From Ensifer sesbaniae (GTDB lineage: Bacteria > Pseudomonadota > Alphaproteobacteria > Rhizobiales > Rhizobiaceae), in the NCBI RefSeq assembly GCF_013283665.1, contig NZ_JABEKU010000002.1:1424863-1488862 (forward strand): a DNA stretch of 64,000 nucleotides, in the 5' to 3' direction. The position numbers were made by a program, and so were the translations under genes. The notes beneath the pieces are model-generated. The model saw nothing but the letters and a program-made list of their open reading frames with translations, had not been told where the DNA came from and did no database searches. Shown here piece by piece: positions 8,894-17,007 of the stretch (position 1 is the first letter of the stretch; each line of letters begins with the position of its first letter).

Positions 8894-10096
8894 TTAGCCC
8901 CCGCTCGAAGTGCGACGGGACACCGTGAATGCCTTTTCGAGGTCGGGATTAAGCTCCATGCCGAGGCCGGCCCCTGGTGGAACCGTGATCATCCCGTTTC
9001 GGACTTCCGGGAGCGCCGTAACGAGGTCGCGATACCAGGTCTTGTAGAAGGCCCGAACGCTCTCCTGGACGAGCGCGTTGGGCGCGTTCAGCGACAGATG
9101 CGTCGATGCGCAAAGAACGACGGGACCGGTACAATCGTGGGGGGCAACCGGGAGGTGCCACGCCTCCGCCATCGCCGCGATCTTGCGCGCCTCCGACAAC
9201 CCGCCACACCAGCTGATATCCAGCATGACGACGCCAGCGGCGTCGGTCTCCAGGAGGTCGCGGAAAGCCCACCTCGAACCCAATGTTTCCGACGCCGAGA
9301 TCGGCGCAGGCGAGACGGCTGCATAGCGCTTGAGGCTCGAGAGGCTATCCATCTTGATGGGATCCTCGTGCCAGAACGTTTGATAGGGTGCGAGCGCCTT
9401 GGCAATCTGCATTGCCGGCAAGAGCTGCCACATCGAGTGGAACTCGACCATGATGTCCATGCGATCGCCAACGGCGTCGCGGATCTTCTGGAATGGCACC
9501 AGCGCCGATTTCAAGTCGGGCATCGAAATATACTGACCACGCGACTTTTCCGCCGCGATATCAAACGGCCAAATCTTCATCGCCGTAATACCCTCTTCCA
9601 AGAGGGACAGTGCCAGTTCGTCGGCGCGATGCAGGAAGCCGTTGAGGTCGTCGTAGTTGCGGACGCCGGCGGACGACAGATCGTAGTTTGCGGTCGTCTG
9701 ACCGGTTGCCTTCTTGATGTACTCCGTACCCGCACAGGTGTTGTAGGTGCGGATTTCGTTGCGGCTGAAGCCGCCGAGCAGCTGCGCGATCGGCTGACCC
9801 GTCGCCTTTCCAAAAATATCCCAAAGCGCAATGTCGAACGCCGAATTCCCACGCACCTCTGCGCCGGACGAGCGAAATCCGAGATAACCGACCAGGTCAG
9901 ATGCCAGCAGATCGATCTGCAGCGGGTTTCGCCCGATTACACGAGGGGCGACGTATTCGTGAATGTAGGTCTCGACGGTTTCTGCGCCGAAGAAGGTTTC
10001 TCCGAGCCCCGTCAACCCCTCGTCGGTGTGGACCAGCAACCAAAGCAGGTTCGGCCGTTCCGCGATGCGGACCGTCTCAAGTTTCGTAATTTTCAT
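8894..10096 (-). CDS. Enolase-superfamily sugar-acid dehydratase (mandelate racemase subgroup)
   Basis: 400 aa from the ATG of MKITKLETV; a longer open frame upstream has no homology to the family. It has the capping domain followed by the TIM barrel with metal ligands Glu 218 (VEFH), Glu 244 (HEDP) and Glu 270 (ASE), Lys 174 in MKIW, and the His 320/Asp 293 dyad typical of the mandelate-racemase subgroup. Such enzymes abstract the proton alpha to a carboxylate and eliminate water, giving 2-keto-3-deoxy acids. Characterised relatives act on D-arabinonate, L-fuconate, L-lyxonate, gluconate and others, so the exact aldonate remains open. Its product would feed the FAH-family dehydratase of the same operon. 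Confidence 0.83.
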   Translation of the reverse strand: MKITKLETVRIAERPNLLWLLVHTDEGLTGLGETFFGAETVETYIHEYVAPRVIGRNPLQIDLLASDLVGYLGFRSSGAEVRGNSAFDIALWDIFGKATGQPIAQLLGGFSRNEIRTYNTCAGTEYIKKATGQTTANYDLSSAGVRNYDDLNGFLHRADELALSLLEEGITAMKIWPFDIAAEKSRGQYISMPDLKSALVPFQKIRDAVGDRMDIMVEFHSMWQLLPAMQIAKALAPYQTFWHEDPIKMDSLSSLKRYAAVSPAPISASETLGSRWAFRDLLETDAAGVVMLDISWCGGLSEARKIAAMAEAWHLPVAPHDCTGPVVLCASTHLSLNAPNALVQESVRAFYKTWYRDLVTALPEVRNGMITVPPGAGLGMELNPDLEKAFTVSRRTSSGG

Positions 10097-10106
10097 CAGG
10101 TTTTCC

Positions 10107-10829
10107 CTATGCGATTCCAGCCGCGAGCAGCGCTTTTGCGCTTTCATCGAAATGGCGGGCCATGAGCTGGCTGGCGGCTTGCGGGTCGCCAGCAAGGATT
10201 GCCTCGGCCAAGTCGATATGTATCCGGTTCATGGCGTGCCGCTCGGCGTCGGACGCGCGGCTGCGCCACCCGATCGGCCAGGTCTGCCGGGAGACACCCT
10301 GGAACGCGCCGACGATTATCGAGAAGATCGGGTTCTTGGAGGCGCGAGCGATCTCCAGGTGAAAAGCGAGATCGCTCTCCATGACCTTGTCCGCATCCGC
10401 AAAATTGGTCTCCATCGCTCTCGCATGGTCGAGGATGATGCGCGCTTCCGCGTCGGTTCGGCGAAGTGCAGCCAGCGTCGAAGTTCGCATCTCTATGGTT
10501 CGGCGAACGTCGTAAACCTGATTGATGTTGATCTGGGCCGTGTGCACGCCGTGCTCGATCATCAGGGACATTGCGCCGTGGTCGAGTTGGGCCACAGTGG
10601 CACGCTTTCCGACATTGAGATCAATCAGCCGCATCGTGGCAAGCGACCTGAAAGCCTCACGAACGACCGACCGCGACACGCTTAGCTCCTTCGACAAGGT
10701 GGCCTCGCTCGGCAGTCGATCTCCCGGACCCAGCTCGTTCGTGCGGATGTGCTGGGTGATGGCACCGATAGCGGTACTGACGAGATTGCCTCCTGCAAAC
10801 TGTTCTTCTTCGACTGGAGCTAAACTCAT
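10107..10829 (-). CDS. FadR-subfamily GntR transcriptional regulator
   Basis: 240 aa. The N-terminal winged helix (residues about 15-75) contains the FadR/GntR recognition pattern GDRLPSEATLSKEL...SRSVVREAF. It is followed by an all-helical FCD ligand domain with putative metal-binding residues (Asp in ESDLAFH, then His residues near the C-terminus). It sits at the head of the minus-strand catabolic operon and diverges from the lactonase gene. It most likely represses both transcripts through the palindrome at 10851-10867 and is released by a pathway sugar acid. The ligand is not predictable from sequence. Confidence 0.85.
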   Translation of the reverse strand: MSLAPVEEEQFAGGNLVSTAIGAITQHIRTNELGPGDRLPSEATLSKELSVSRSVVREAFRSLATMRLIDLNVGKRATVAQLDHGAMSLMIEHGVHTAQININQVYDVRRTIEMRTSTLAALRRTDAEARIILDHARAMETNFADADKVMESDLAFHLEIARASKNPIFSIIVGAFQGVSRQTWPIGWRSRASDAERHAMNRIHIDLAEAILAGDPQAASQLMARHFDESAKALLAAGIA

Positions 10830-10850
10830 TTTCGTCTCCCAGTTTGATAA

Positions 10851-10867
10851 AACCTGTCGGACAGGTT
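10851..10867. promoter_or_regulatory. Palindromic operator for the GntR regulator
   Basis: AACCTGT-CGG-ACAGGTT is a 17-bp perfect palindrome around an odd centre. It contains TGTCNGACA, close to the TGTNNNACA-type half-sites of FadR-subfamily operators. It lies in the 110-bp divergent promoter region, about 22 bp upstream of the regulator start and 73 bp upstream of the lactonase start. Binding by the neighbouring regulator is inferred. Confidence 0.7.
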
Positions 10868-10939
10868 GAATTGAACTGAGTCATAGTTTATGGATAAGCT
10901 GTGTGTCAAGAACCAATTTGCGAAGAGCTCGGAGGGCTT

Positions 10940-11836
10940 ATGAAAATCCAAGTTGACGTGGCATTCGCGGCGGAAAACATAGTTGGCGAGAGTGCGGTCT
11001 GGGATGATCGAACGCACAAGCTTTGCTGGGTCGACATCGTCGGAAAATCGATCCACCGGCTCTGCCCGAGCACCGGCAACCATGAAAAGTGGAGTTTCCC
11101 GGACCTCGTCACGTCAATTGGCCTTCGCGACGACGGCGGCGCTATTGTCGGATTGCGGAAATCCATCGCCTTATGGGAGTTTGGAGGCGAGCTTCGTCCC
11201 GTGGCGGAAGTCGAGCCCGAAGTGCCGGGCAACCGGTTGAACGAAGGCGTCGTTGCACCGGATGGGGCCTTCTGGGTAGGCACGATGCAAGACAACATCG
11301 CCGCCAATGGCACGCCGATCGCGATGTCGGGAAAGTCCGGAAGGCTCTACCGCTACGCGCGAGGAAAATTACGTCCGGTTTCCGAGGATCGGTTTGGTAT
11401 CACCAATACCCTGATCTGGATCGACGGCGGGCGGCTGATCACGGCAGATACCGAAGACAACGCGGTCTACAGTTATGCACTCGGCGCCGACCCCATAGTG
11501 TTGAACGACAGGCAAACGATTCTTTCGGGTTTTGAGCGAGGGCTGCCGGACGGCTCCTGCGTGGATGCTGAAGGCTTCATTTGGAATTGCCGCGTCGCCG
11601 GCGGCGGCTGCGTGATCCGATGTGCACCTGATGGTAGGATAGATCGCGTTGTCGACCTACCGTGTTCATGGCCGACCAGCTGCGCCTTTGGCGGTTCGCA
11701 GTTCGAGACTCTGTTTGTTACGTCGGCGCGCTTCACGATGAGCGACGAGTATCTTGCCCGCAACCCACATGAAGGTGCGGTCTTCGCGCTGCAGCCGGGC
11801 GCCCACGGTGTGCCAACAAGCCGTTTCGGGCGATGA
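10940..11836 (+). CDS. SMP-30/gluconolactonase family sugar lactonase
   Basis: 298 aa from the ATG preceded by GGAGGG; an upstream in-frame ATG (10901) would start within the divergent promoter region. The beta-propeller has the expected N-terminal metal ligand Glu about 17 (GESAVWDD), NRLNEGVVAPDGAFWVGTM in the middle and LPDGSCVDAEGFIWNC near residue 200. It hydrolyses an aldonolactone to the open acid, bridging the SDR dehydrogenase and the enolase-superfamily dehydratase of the opposite operon. The shared regulator and divergent arrangement support this pathway role. Confidence 0.85.
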   Translation: MKIQVDVAFAAENIVGESAVWDDRTHKLCWVDIVGKSIHRLCPSTGNHEKWSFPDLVTSIGLRDDGGAIVGLRKSIALWEFGGELRPVAEVEPEVPGNRLNEGVVAPDGAFWVGTMQDNIAANGTPIAMSGKSGRLYRYARGKLRPVSEDRFGITNTLIWIDGGRLITADTEDNAVYSYALGADPIVLNDRQTILSGFERGLPDGSCVDAEGFIWNCRVAGGGCVIRCAPDGRIDRVVDLPCSWPTSCAFGGSQFETLFVTSARFTMSDEYLARNPHEGAVFALQPGAHGVPTSRFGR

Positions 11837-11897
11837 GATGGAACACCTTCATTGAACTTAACGCCGCCTCGCTCTATCGCCAATGCCCCCCCGCACC

Positions 11898-12085
11898 TCA
11901 CCTGGCCGGTCGCGCTAGCGACCGGGCGATGTCGATGATGTCGTCCCGTGACACCGTTGGATCCTCCTTATTCCAGGCAACACCAAGCCCGATCTTGAGA
12001 TCGACGCCGCGCACGGGTCGGAGCTCAAAGTTGCGGTTCGGCAAGTCCTTCGTCCATTCCGGCGCAAAACCGATCCCGCCAATGG
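11898..12085 (-). pseudogene. LysR-family regulator, C-terminal tail only
   Basis: About 60 residues remain (GIGFAPEWTKDLPNRNFEL, then VAWNKEDPTVSRDD, ending ARSLAR). They resemble the last strand-helix segment of a LysR effector-binding domain. There is no helix-turn-helix or start, and upstream sequence belongs to a different relic on the other strand. Non-functional. Confidence 0.5.
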
Positions 12086-12144
12086 TTGTTTGTGGGGACA
12101 AGGTGCCGACACTTGAACTCTCCGATCGACGACCGGAATCGCAC

Positions 12145-12622
12145 ATGTTGCTTCTGGGGGTGATAAACTCGATTTGCATGGATTTCCTCGTCCGCAAGAA
12201 AATCTCGCTGAAGATGGCATTCAACATCGTAGACAGCCTTCCCCTCCCCGTTACTTCGGAGGTGAACGCGTCGAGACGGCGATCGCCCAACGAGCCCTTC
12301 TTCTAACTGCCGCCGGTTCGGAAATGGCTGATTTCTGGCGTAGCTGTGCAGAATTGGTTGGCCTCGATGTCAGACGTTTCTCACCCGAGACGAACCCCAC
12401 AAAGCGTCGCAAACTGGTTGCCGAGCTCGACGTCCTCGTCGCTCGCGACCTTTTCGGCCTCTCCAAAACGGATATGACCTATCTTTTGGACCCTTCGGAA
12501 GTTCTCGGTGCCGATTGCGGATTTGAGACATTTGGGACACTCAAGCGAGCCGAGATGCGGGAATTTAGACGTTTCGAGACACGGGACGCCATATTATCGC
12601 GATGGGATGAACTGGCGACGGG
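12145..12622 (+). pseudogene. C-terminal remnant of an Eco57I/PglX-like DNA adenine methylase (restriction-modification type)
   Basis: The plus frame from 12145 gives LLGVINSICMDFLVRKKISL and VDSLPLP, the block that ends the target-recognition region in Eco57I-type fused methylase/restriction proteins. Near 12275 the frame shifts and continues as AIAQRALLLTAAGSEMADFW, later DLFGLSKTDMTYLLDP and a closing FETRDAILSRWDEL, matching the usual terminal 'Y-G-L-ext-extend-R-x-x-L-x-x-W' type tail. The catalytic methylase motifs (FxGxG, NPPY) are absent. It is a truncated, frameshifted leftover of a defence or modification gene. Confidence 0.5.
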
Positions 12623-12625
12623 CGA

Positions 12626-12703
12626 GGCTGCTACCCTCGCGGCGAAGTCCTGCTTCTGCTCCTCGGTGCGGCCGGGGAACATCTTTACGGCGATGTGCGG
12701 CAT
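12626..12703 (-). pseudogene. 4-oxalocrotonate tautomerase-family N-terminal fragment
   Basis: The minus-strand frame begins MPHIAVKMFPGRTEEQKQDF. The start Met followed by catalytic Pro, and the MFPGRTEEQK block, are characteristic of the small tautomerase family. Similarity stops after about 26 residues, so only the N-terminal third is left. Confidence 0.5.
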
Positions 12704-13196
12704 TTCCATTCCATTCGTTGGTAGCGAGTGCACTGATGCGGACAGAAACGACCTTGAGTATGACGCGGGTCGCGTCTCTGATCGATATCCCACCCGCTCA
12801 CCGGGCGATAGCCCCGTTGTGGCGATCAAAACGCCAGGAGCGGCGAGCAGGATCAGCCCATCACGGCTGATGCCCGTGCGGTCGCGCATCGCCCGTTCAT
12901 TCGCAAATCGATGCTGCTTCCAATTGCTCCACTCTGGCGCGCAATCGACTGGAAGGGGACGCAGATTTTTTCTGGCGCCGCAATAAGCTTCAAGAACATG
13001 GATACAGCTGATCCGCACGAAGAACGCAGCTCTATTAGCTGATTAGAAAATTTAAATGCCAAGCAAGCGATTAACCAGTATAGCTAAATTGGTATGCACC
13101 TATTCGCTCGGCGCGCGATCCTGGATGGAGCCCCGAGGTACGCGCGCTCAGGAGGTATTTCTGCCGGCAGATTGCGCAGCTTAGAGGGGAGTCAGC
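12704..13196. other. No gene recognised
   Basis: Several short overlapping open frames occur, but none has a convincing start with ribosome-binding site or a recognisable motif. The flanks are decayed genes, so this is probably non-coding debris. The AT-rich stretch at 13025-13100 may carry promoter elements for the gene at 13197. Confidence 0.3.
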
Positions 13197-13475
13197 TTGC
13201 ATAGAAAAGATTGGAGCACAGACGGAAAAGGCAATATTCGGGCATCTGCCGTCATCGATTGGAAAGCTGAGGCCGTCACTGCAGATGCGAGTGGCGACGT
13301 CTTCTTGAGGATCGAATTCAGCGTCGATCCGAGTCGAACCGACGTGTCGTCACTGCGGTTCAGATTAACCGAGCAGCAAGCGAAACACCTTGGTGCGAAG
13401 TTGGCGTCCATCTCAAACCAGTCACCGCAATCATCGGGGCTTGTCAGCACAGCCCGACAGTGCGTTTCGACATAA
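13197..13475 (+). CDS. Hypothetical protein, 92 aa
   Basis: Starts at TTG with AGAGGGGA about seven bases upstream. The protein is soluble, with no signal peptide or membrane segment. The middle (DVFLRIEFSVDPSRTDVSSL) and following helix (RFRLTEQQAKHLGAKLASI) look like a compact alpha/beta domain. I recognise no family. It precedes the gene at 13631 by 155 bp and could be cotranscribed with it. Confidence 0.45.
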   Translation: MHRKDWSTDGKGNIRASAVIDWKAEAVTADASGDVFLRIEFSVDPSRTDVSSLRFRLTEQQAKHLGAKLASISNQSPQSSGLVSTARQCVST

Positions 13476-13488
13476 AATAGCCAGCAAC

Positions 13489-13662
13489 CCAGAACGACGA
13501 AGGCACCAAATGCCCGCATGCGAAGTACGGTCCCGTGGCGATTGGCGGCCGTGTTCCAGACCGTTTGAACCGTGGATCGCCTGCGAAGCGGGCATCGCGC
13601 GGACCCAAGCACTATTCTAGGAGGCACTGCATGACAGTTGAAGAAATGTCGCCAAAGTTTCT
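13489..13662 (+). repeat. Copy 1 of a dispersed duplication (partner at 52121-52246)
   Basis: The sequence from CCAGAACGACGA through the start of the 13631 gene to AAGTTTCT matches 52121-52246 closely, except that the distant copy lacks about 50 bp in the middle. The shared part covers an upstream leader and the first ten codons of the gene at 13631. Confidence 0.8.
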
Positions 13663-14002
13663 CACGCTCCAGCCTGGCGGCGCCATTGGCAAATTTGCAT
13701 TGAACCAGGAAATCGCCGCAGCGCTCACGAGGCTTCCGGATGACCCTTCGCTTTACTTCGATCTTGGCGAAGAACACCTGCTTATTCCGCTCGAGCAGTT
13801 GGTGAACGCGCGTGCGCGCGAAAGAGGGATCGTCAATGCAAACCGCCATATGCTGGCGGCGGCCAAGGGCCGTCAGGAGAAACGAAAACCGCTCACCGTT
13901 CGCGCGCTCGGCAAGGAGCTATGGCTCGTGGTCGATGGGAATTCGACATTGCTCAACGCCCGACATTCGAACTGGCGGGCGCTCCCCTGCAGCGTCGGAT
14001 GA
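13631..14002 (+). CDS. Hypothetical protein, 123 aa, possible ParB/sulfiredoxin-like fold
   Basis: The ATG is preceded by AGGAGGC. The C-terminal third reads KPLTVRALGKELWLVVDGNS followed by TLLNARHSNW and a Cys. This loosely resembles the 'expression-of-DGN-R/T' strand and helix of ParB/Srx-like domains, but the rest gives no support. No signal peptide. The first ten codons and the leader are duplicated as a fragment at 52121-52246. Function unknown. Confidence 0.5.
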   Translation: MTVEEMSPKFLTLQPGGAIGKFALNQEIAAALTRLPDDPSLYFDLGEEHLLIPLEQLVNARARERGIVNANRHMLAAAKGRQEKRKPLTVRALGKELWLVVDGNSTLLNARHSNWRALPCSVG

Positions 14003-14176
14003 CCAGAGCGCCTTATCCAACAGGCATGGACCCAAGGCCCAATGGAACGGCTTTCGACGAAAGGCCACGATTGCGCTGTGGAAATCGTCGGTATTTGGGC
14101 CGTGCACGCTGGAACGCCAGATGACAAAAGGGATCCCGCCGGATGAGAATTCCCGCGTCATCAAGAGGGGAAAACA

Positions 14177-14455
14177 ATGACAACAACCAATGAGATTGCA
14201 GAAAAGATCGCGATCGAACATGGCTTGACTAAAGTCCAGAGCAGGGCGGTTGTCGAAGCGGTCTTCGCTGCCGTGACTGCCGCCGCCACGGCTGGCGCCG
14301 AAACATCGATCCCGGGCTTCGGAAAGTTTAAACTCAAGGATACGCCAGAGCGCGAGGCGCGCAACCCGGCAACCGGTGCGACCATCAAGGTTGCTGCTGC
14401 GAAGAAGTTGACCTTCGCGCCGGCCAAAGCTCTCAAGGACGCGCTGAACGGCTGA
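14177..14455 (+). CDS. HU-family DNA-binding protein
   Basis: 92 aa, the typical length. It has the helical N-terminal dimerisation part (NEIAEKIAIEHGLTKVQSRA), the central ETSIPGFGKFKL strand and the arm region containing REARNPATG, which holds the conserved RNPxTG intercalating tip, followed by KLTFAPAKALKDAL. It bends and compacts DNA as a dimer. The N-terminus differs from housekeeping HupB, so this is probably an accessory-replicon paralogue. A stem-loop at 14525-14546 follows the gene. Confidence 0.9.
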   Translation: MTTTNEIAEKIAIEHGLTKVQSRAVVEAVFAAVTAAATAGAETSIPGFGKFKLKDTPEREARNPATGATIKVAAAKKLTFAPAKALKDALNG

Positions 14456-14524
14456 CGCGAACGGCAGGTTGGGGAGCCAATTGATCCCGGACCGGGAGCG
14501 CTTTCACGACCGCCGACGGCCTGA

Positions 14525-14546
14525 AGCGTCGTCATCGTACGACGCT
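14525..14546. terminator. Stem-loop downstream of HU gene
   Basis: AGCGTCGT and ACGACGCT pair over 8 bp with a 6-nt loop, 70 bp after the HU stop codon. There is no U-tract, so a terminator role is only a possibility. Confidence 0.35.
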
Positions 14547-14584
14547 TATCGAACGCTTACTCCGGGCGGGTGACGATCATCGCA

Positions 14585-14608
14585 CCGACCCCGATCCGGC
14601 GGGGTCGG
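14585..14608. terminator. GC-rich stem-loop, 8-bp stem
   Basis: CCGACCCC pairs with GGGGTCGG across an 8-nt loop. Position downstream of the HU gene makes a transcription end plausible, but no U-run follows. Confidence 0.35.
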
Positions 14609-14830
14609 CTTGGCCCTGAATGGACCAGATGTGCGTCGATAGTTCCGGTGTAGCATCGAGGATGCGACTGCAGCACAGCCCTTGTGGTCGCCCCGACCCC
14701 AGAGCCTCTACCTCGAGCAGAGGCTCACCCCGACGGCACGCCACTGCCTCTTGGTTGAACTGCTTCGAACTCCTCCCGCCGCCCTGCAAGCCTGAACACC
14801 CTTCCCGTCACAAACAGGCAGAAGGTCCCG

Positions 14831-15001
14831 TCAGGCTATGATGAAGTAGCCCTTTCGGACCTCTCTGGTCGCATCCAGGGATCGCGCCTCGATCTTGAAC
14901 AACCGGATGAGAGCCAAACGGTTCGGCGAGGTATGAACACGCGTTTCGCTCACCTCGTCGCTGAGGCAGTCCGAGGAACTCTCGCGCGCCATGCCAATCA
15001 T
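14831..15001 (-). CDS. Small hypothetical open frame, 53-56 aa
   Basis: A minus-strand frame begins MIGMARESSSDCLSDEVSE and ends KGYFIIA. If translation starts at the fourth codon, AGGG lies nine bases upstream. No family is recognised and no membrane segment is present; it could be a fortuitous frame. Reported because it is the only open frame with a plausible start between HU and the IS630 relic. Confidence 0.25.
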   Translation of the reverse strand: MIGMARESSSDCLSDEVSETRVHTSPNRLALIRLFKIEARSLDATREVRKGYFIIA

Positions 15002-15202
15002 CCCTGCTTACCAGGCTTATTCTCGCGGAATGATTGAATCAGCTACTACACCCGTTCGCCTTTAACGACTTCTTAGTCGTCATAACATTATCTATTCCTA
15101 ATGTACGGATTGGGGCGGCAGGGAACGTGCAGCCAACTGGCCGCATTTCGCGAGACTGGTAACTTTTCTGGGGTGCGCGCGAACTGTTAGAGCAGATCCT
15201 GT

Positions 15203-15715
15203 TCAATCCGGGTCATATCCTGCAGCTCTGAAGTAGTTGGCGCATTCTCCAGGAGTGAATCGGGGTAGCAAGGCGCCGACTGCGTCCCATAGCGCATCAA
15301 TCTTTCGCTCCGCTCTTGCCCGCAACATGGCTTTCAAAATCGAGAATGCGTTTTCGATGGGGTTAAAGTCGGGACTATAGGGCGGCAGGAACATGAGTTT
15401 GGCGCCGGCGCGCTCGATGGCTTCGCGCACCCCGGCTGCCTTGTGGGCCGGCAGGTTGTCCATCACGACGACGTCGCCGGTCTGAAGGGTCGGCGAGAGC
15501 ACTTGCTCGACATAGGCCAGGAAGACATTGCCGTTCATCGCTCCATCGTAGACGAAGGGTGCGGTCATGCCCGTGAGGCGGAGCGCGCCGGTGAATGTCG
15601 TTGTTTTCCAATGGCCGTGCGGCATGCCCGCCCGACAACGCTCGCCTCGAATTGCGCGTCCGCGCAGGCGTGCCATTTTGGTACCGGTGAGACGAGTTCG
15701 CCATTTCCGTTTTTG
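15203..15715 (-). pseudogene. IS630-family transposase, C-terminal part
   Basis: Minus-strand translation shows [31 protein letters not shown] and [19 protein letters not shown], the second and third blocks of the DDE_3 catalytic domain, ending in a normal stop. The N-terminal helix-turn-helix domain and first Asp region are missing. The break point near 15715 lies just beyond the start side of the IS110 element, which probably truncated it. It is not the same IS630 type as the intact copy at 43901-45075. Confidence 0.8.
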
Positions 15716-15840
15716 CCAACCGAGCAGCATGACCGCGTGCATGGTTCGTTCCATCTTGGCGTTGTATAGATGCTATGGGGCGGGCGGCGAAGATGTGGCA
15801 CCTTTGGCGCTGCTAAGAACCACGTTCTGGAGGTGCCCCC

Positions 15841-17007
15841 ATGTCGCAATCTTTTGACGCAAACCGGTCCCTCACCGCTCTCAATGAGGATAGCACGTTG
15901 ATCGCAGTCATCGAAATGAGCCAGGCAACGTGGCTGATTGCCGCGCTCGTTCCCGGGCTGCAACGGCAGCCGCTGAAGAAGATCGACGCCGATGAGACGG
16001 CATTGTTGAAACTGCTGCAGCGTTGGCGCGACGAAGCCGGCCACATCGGCCATCGTATCGAGCGCATCGCCATCGCCTATGAGGCGGGCCGCGACGGCTT
16101 CTGGCTGCGCTGGCTCCAGGTGCGTGGCATTGAGGCCTATGTGATGCATCCCGCCAGCGTTGCCGTCTCCCGCGAGCACCGGCGCGCCAAAACCGATCGC
16201 CTCGACACAGAACTGCTAATGCGCGCCTTTCTCGGCTGGCTGCGCGGCGAGAAGCGTCATTGCACGATGGCGGCAATCCCGGCGGTCGAGGAGGAGGACG
16301 CGCGGCGGCCGAGCCGCGAGCGCGACAGCCTGGTCGCTGAGAACACGCGCATCATCAATCGCTTCAAGGCGATCCTCGCTCGCTTCGGCATTCGCACCTT
16401 CAAGCCGGCCTTGCGCAAGGCCGTGGACAGGCTCGAGGCCGTCCGCACGCCGGAGGGCATGGTGTTGCCGAACAACACGCGCGCTGAGCTGCGCCGCTTG
16501 CTTGAGCGGCTGCGGCTCGTGCGCGAGCATATCCGCGCCATCGAGCGGGAACGCCTGCGCCTGCTGGAGGCGGCGCCGGCAGAGGCAGAAGACCATCCGC
16601 CGGCAATGGTGCGCTTGCTCGCGAAGGTGATCGGCATCGGCGTCGAGACCGCTGACATGCTGGTCCACGAGATCCTGTCGCGCAAGCTGCGCGATCGGCG
16701 TGCCGTGGCACGCTACGCCGGCCTTACCGGGGCGCCGGACGAGAGCGGCAAACGCCGGCGCGAGAAGGGATTGTCACGCACCGGCAACGGCCGCGTGCGA
16801 TGCGGCATGATCCAGTTGGCGTGGCGCTTTCTCCGCTTCCAGAAAGACAGTGCGCTTGCGCAATGGTTCCAGGCGCGCACGAGCGACGGCCGCAGCGGCA
16901 CACGGAAGACGATGATCGTGGCGCTCGCCCGCAAGCTGCTGATCGCCCTGTGGCACCTTGTCACCACGGGCGAGGTGCCCGAGGGTGTAGTGTTGCGTCC
17001 GGCGTGA
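15841..17007 (+). CDS. IS110-family transposase (DEDD recombinase), apparently intact
   Basis: 388 aa. The N-terminal RuvC-like DEDD domain has the first Asp replaced in the visible alignment by VIEMSQATW, then RRAKTDRLDTELL with a conserved Asp pair. The C-terminal Transposase_20 domain contains KVIGIGVETADMLVHEI and YAGLTGAPDESGKRRREKGL. The ATG has GGAGGTG at good spacing. Full length suggests activity, but the first acidic residue deserves checking, since IS110 proteins normally have D-x-S/H there. The element truncates an IS630 gene on its left. Confidence 0.85.
   Translation: MSQSFDANRSLTALNEDSTLIAVIEMSQATWLIAALVPGLQRQPLKKIDADETALLKLLQRWRDEAGHIGHRIERIAIAYEAGRDGFWLRWLQVRGIEAYVMHPASVAVSREHRRAKTDRLDTELLMRAFLGWLRGEKRHCTMAAIPAVEEEDARRPSRERDSLVAENTRIINRFKAILARFGIRTFKPALRKAVDRLEAVRTPEGMVLPNNTRAELRRLLERLRLVREHIRAIERERLRLLEAAPAEAEDHPPAMVRLLAKVIGIGVETADMLVHEILSRKLRDRRAVARYAGLTGAPDESGKRRREKGLSRTGNGRVRCGMIQLAWRFLRFQKDSALAQWFQARTSDGRSGTRKTMIVALARKLLIALWHLVTTGEVPEGVVLRPA

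Larger units (their letters stand above)
14456..14830. other. Intergenic; two stem-loops, no gene recognised
   Basis: Apart from hairpins at 14525-14546 and 14585-14608, nothing in this stretch resembles a gene. Short open frames on both strands lack ribosome-binding sites. Confidence 0.35.

Noticed and set aside
8876-10165. Plus-strand open frame of 429 codons
   Set aside because: Antisense to the enolase-superfamily dehydratase, which has all its catalytic residues.
12174-12986. A single 270-aa gene
   Set aside because: Only the middle is protein-like (methylase tail); both ends are out-of-frame debris.
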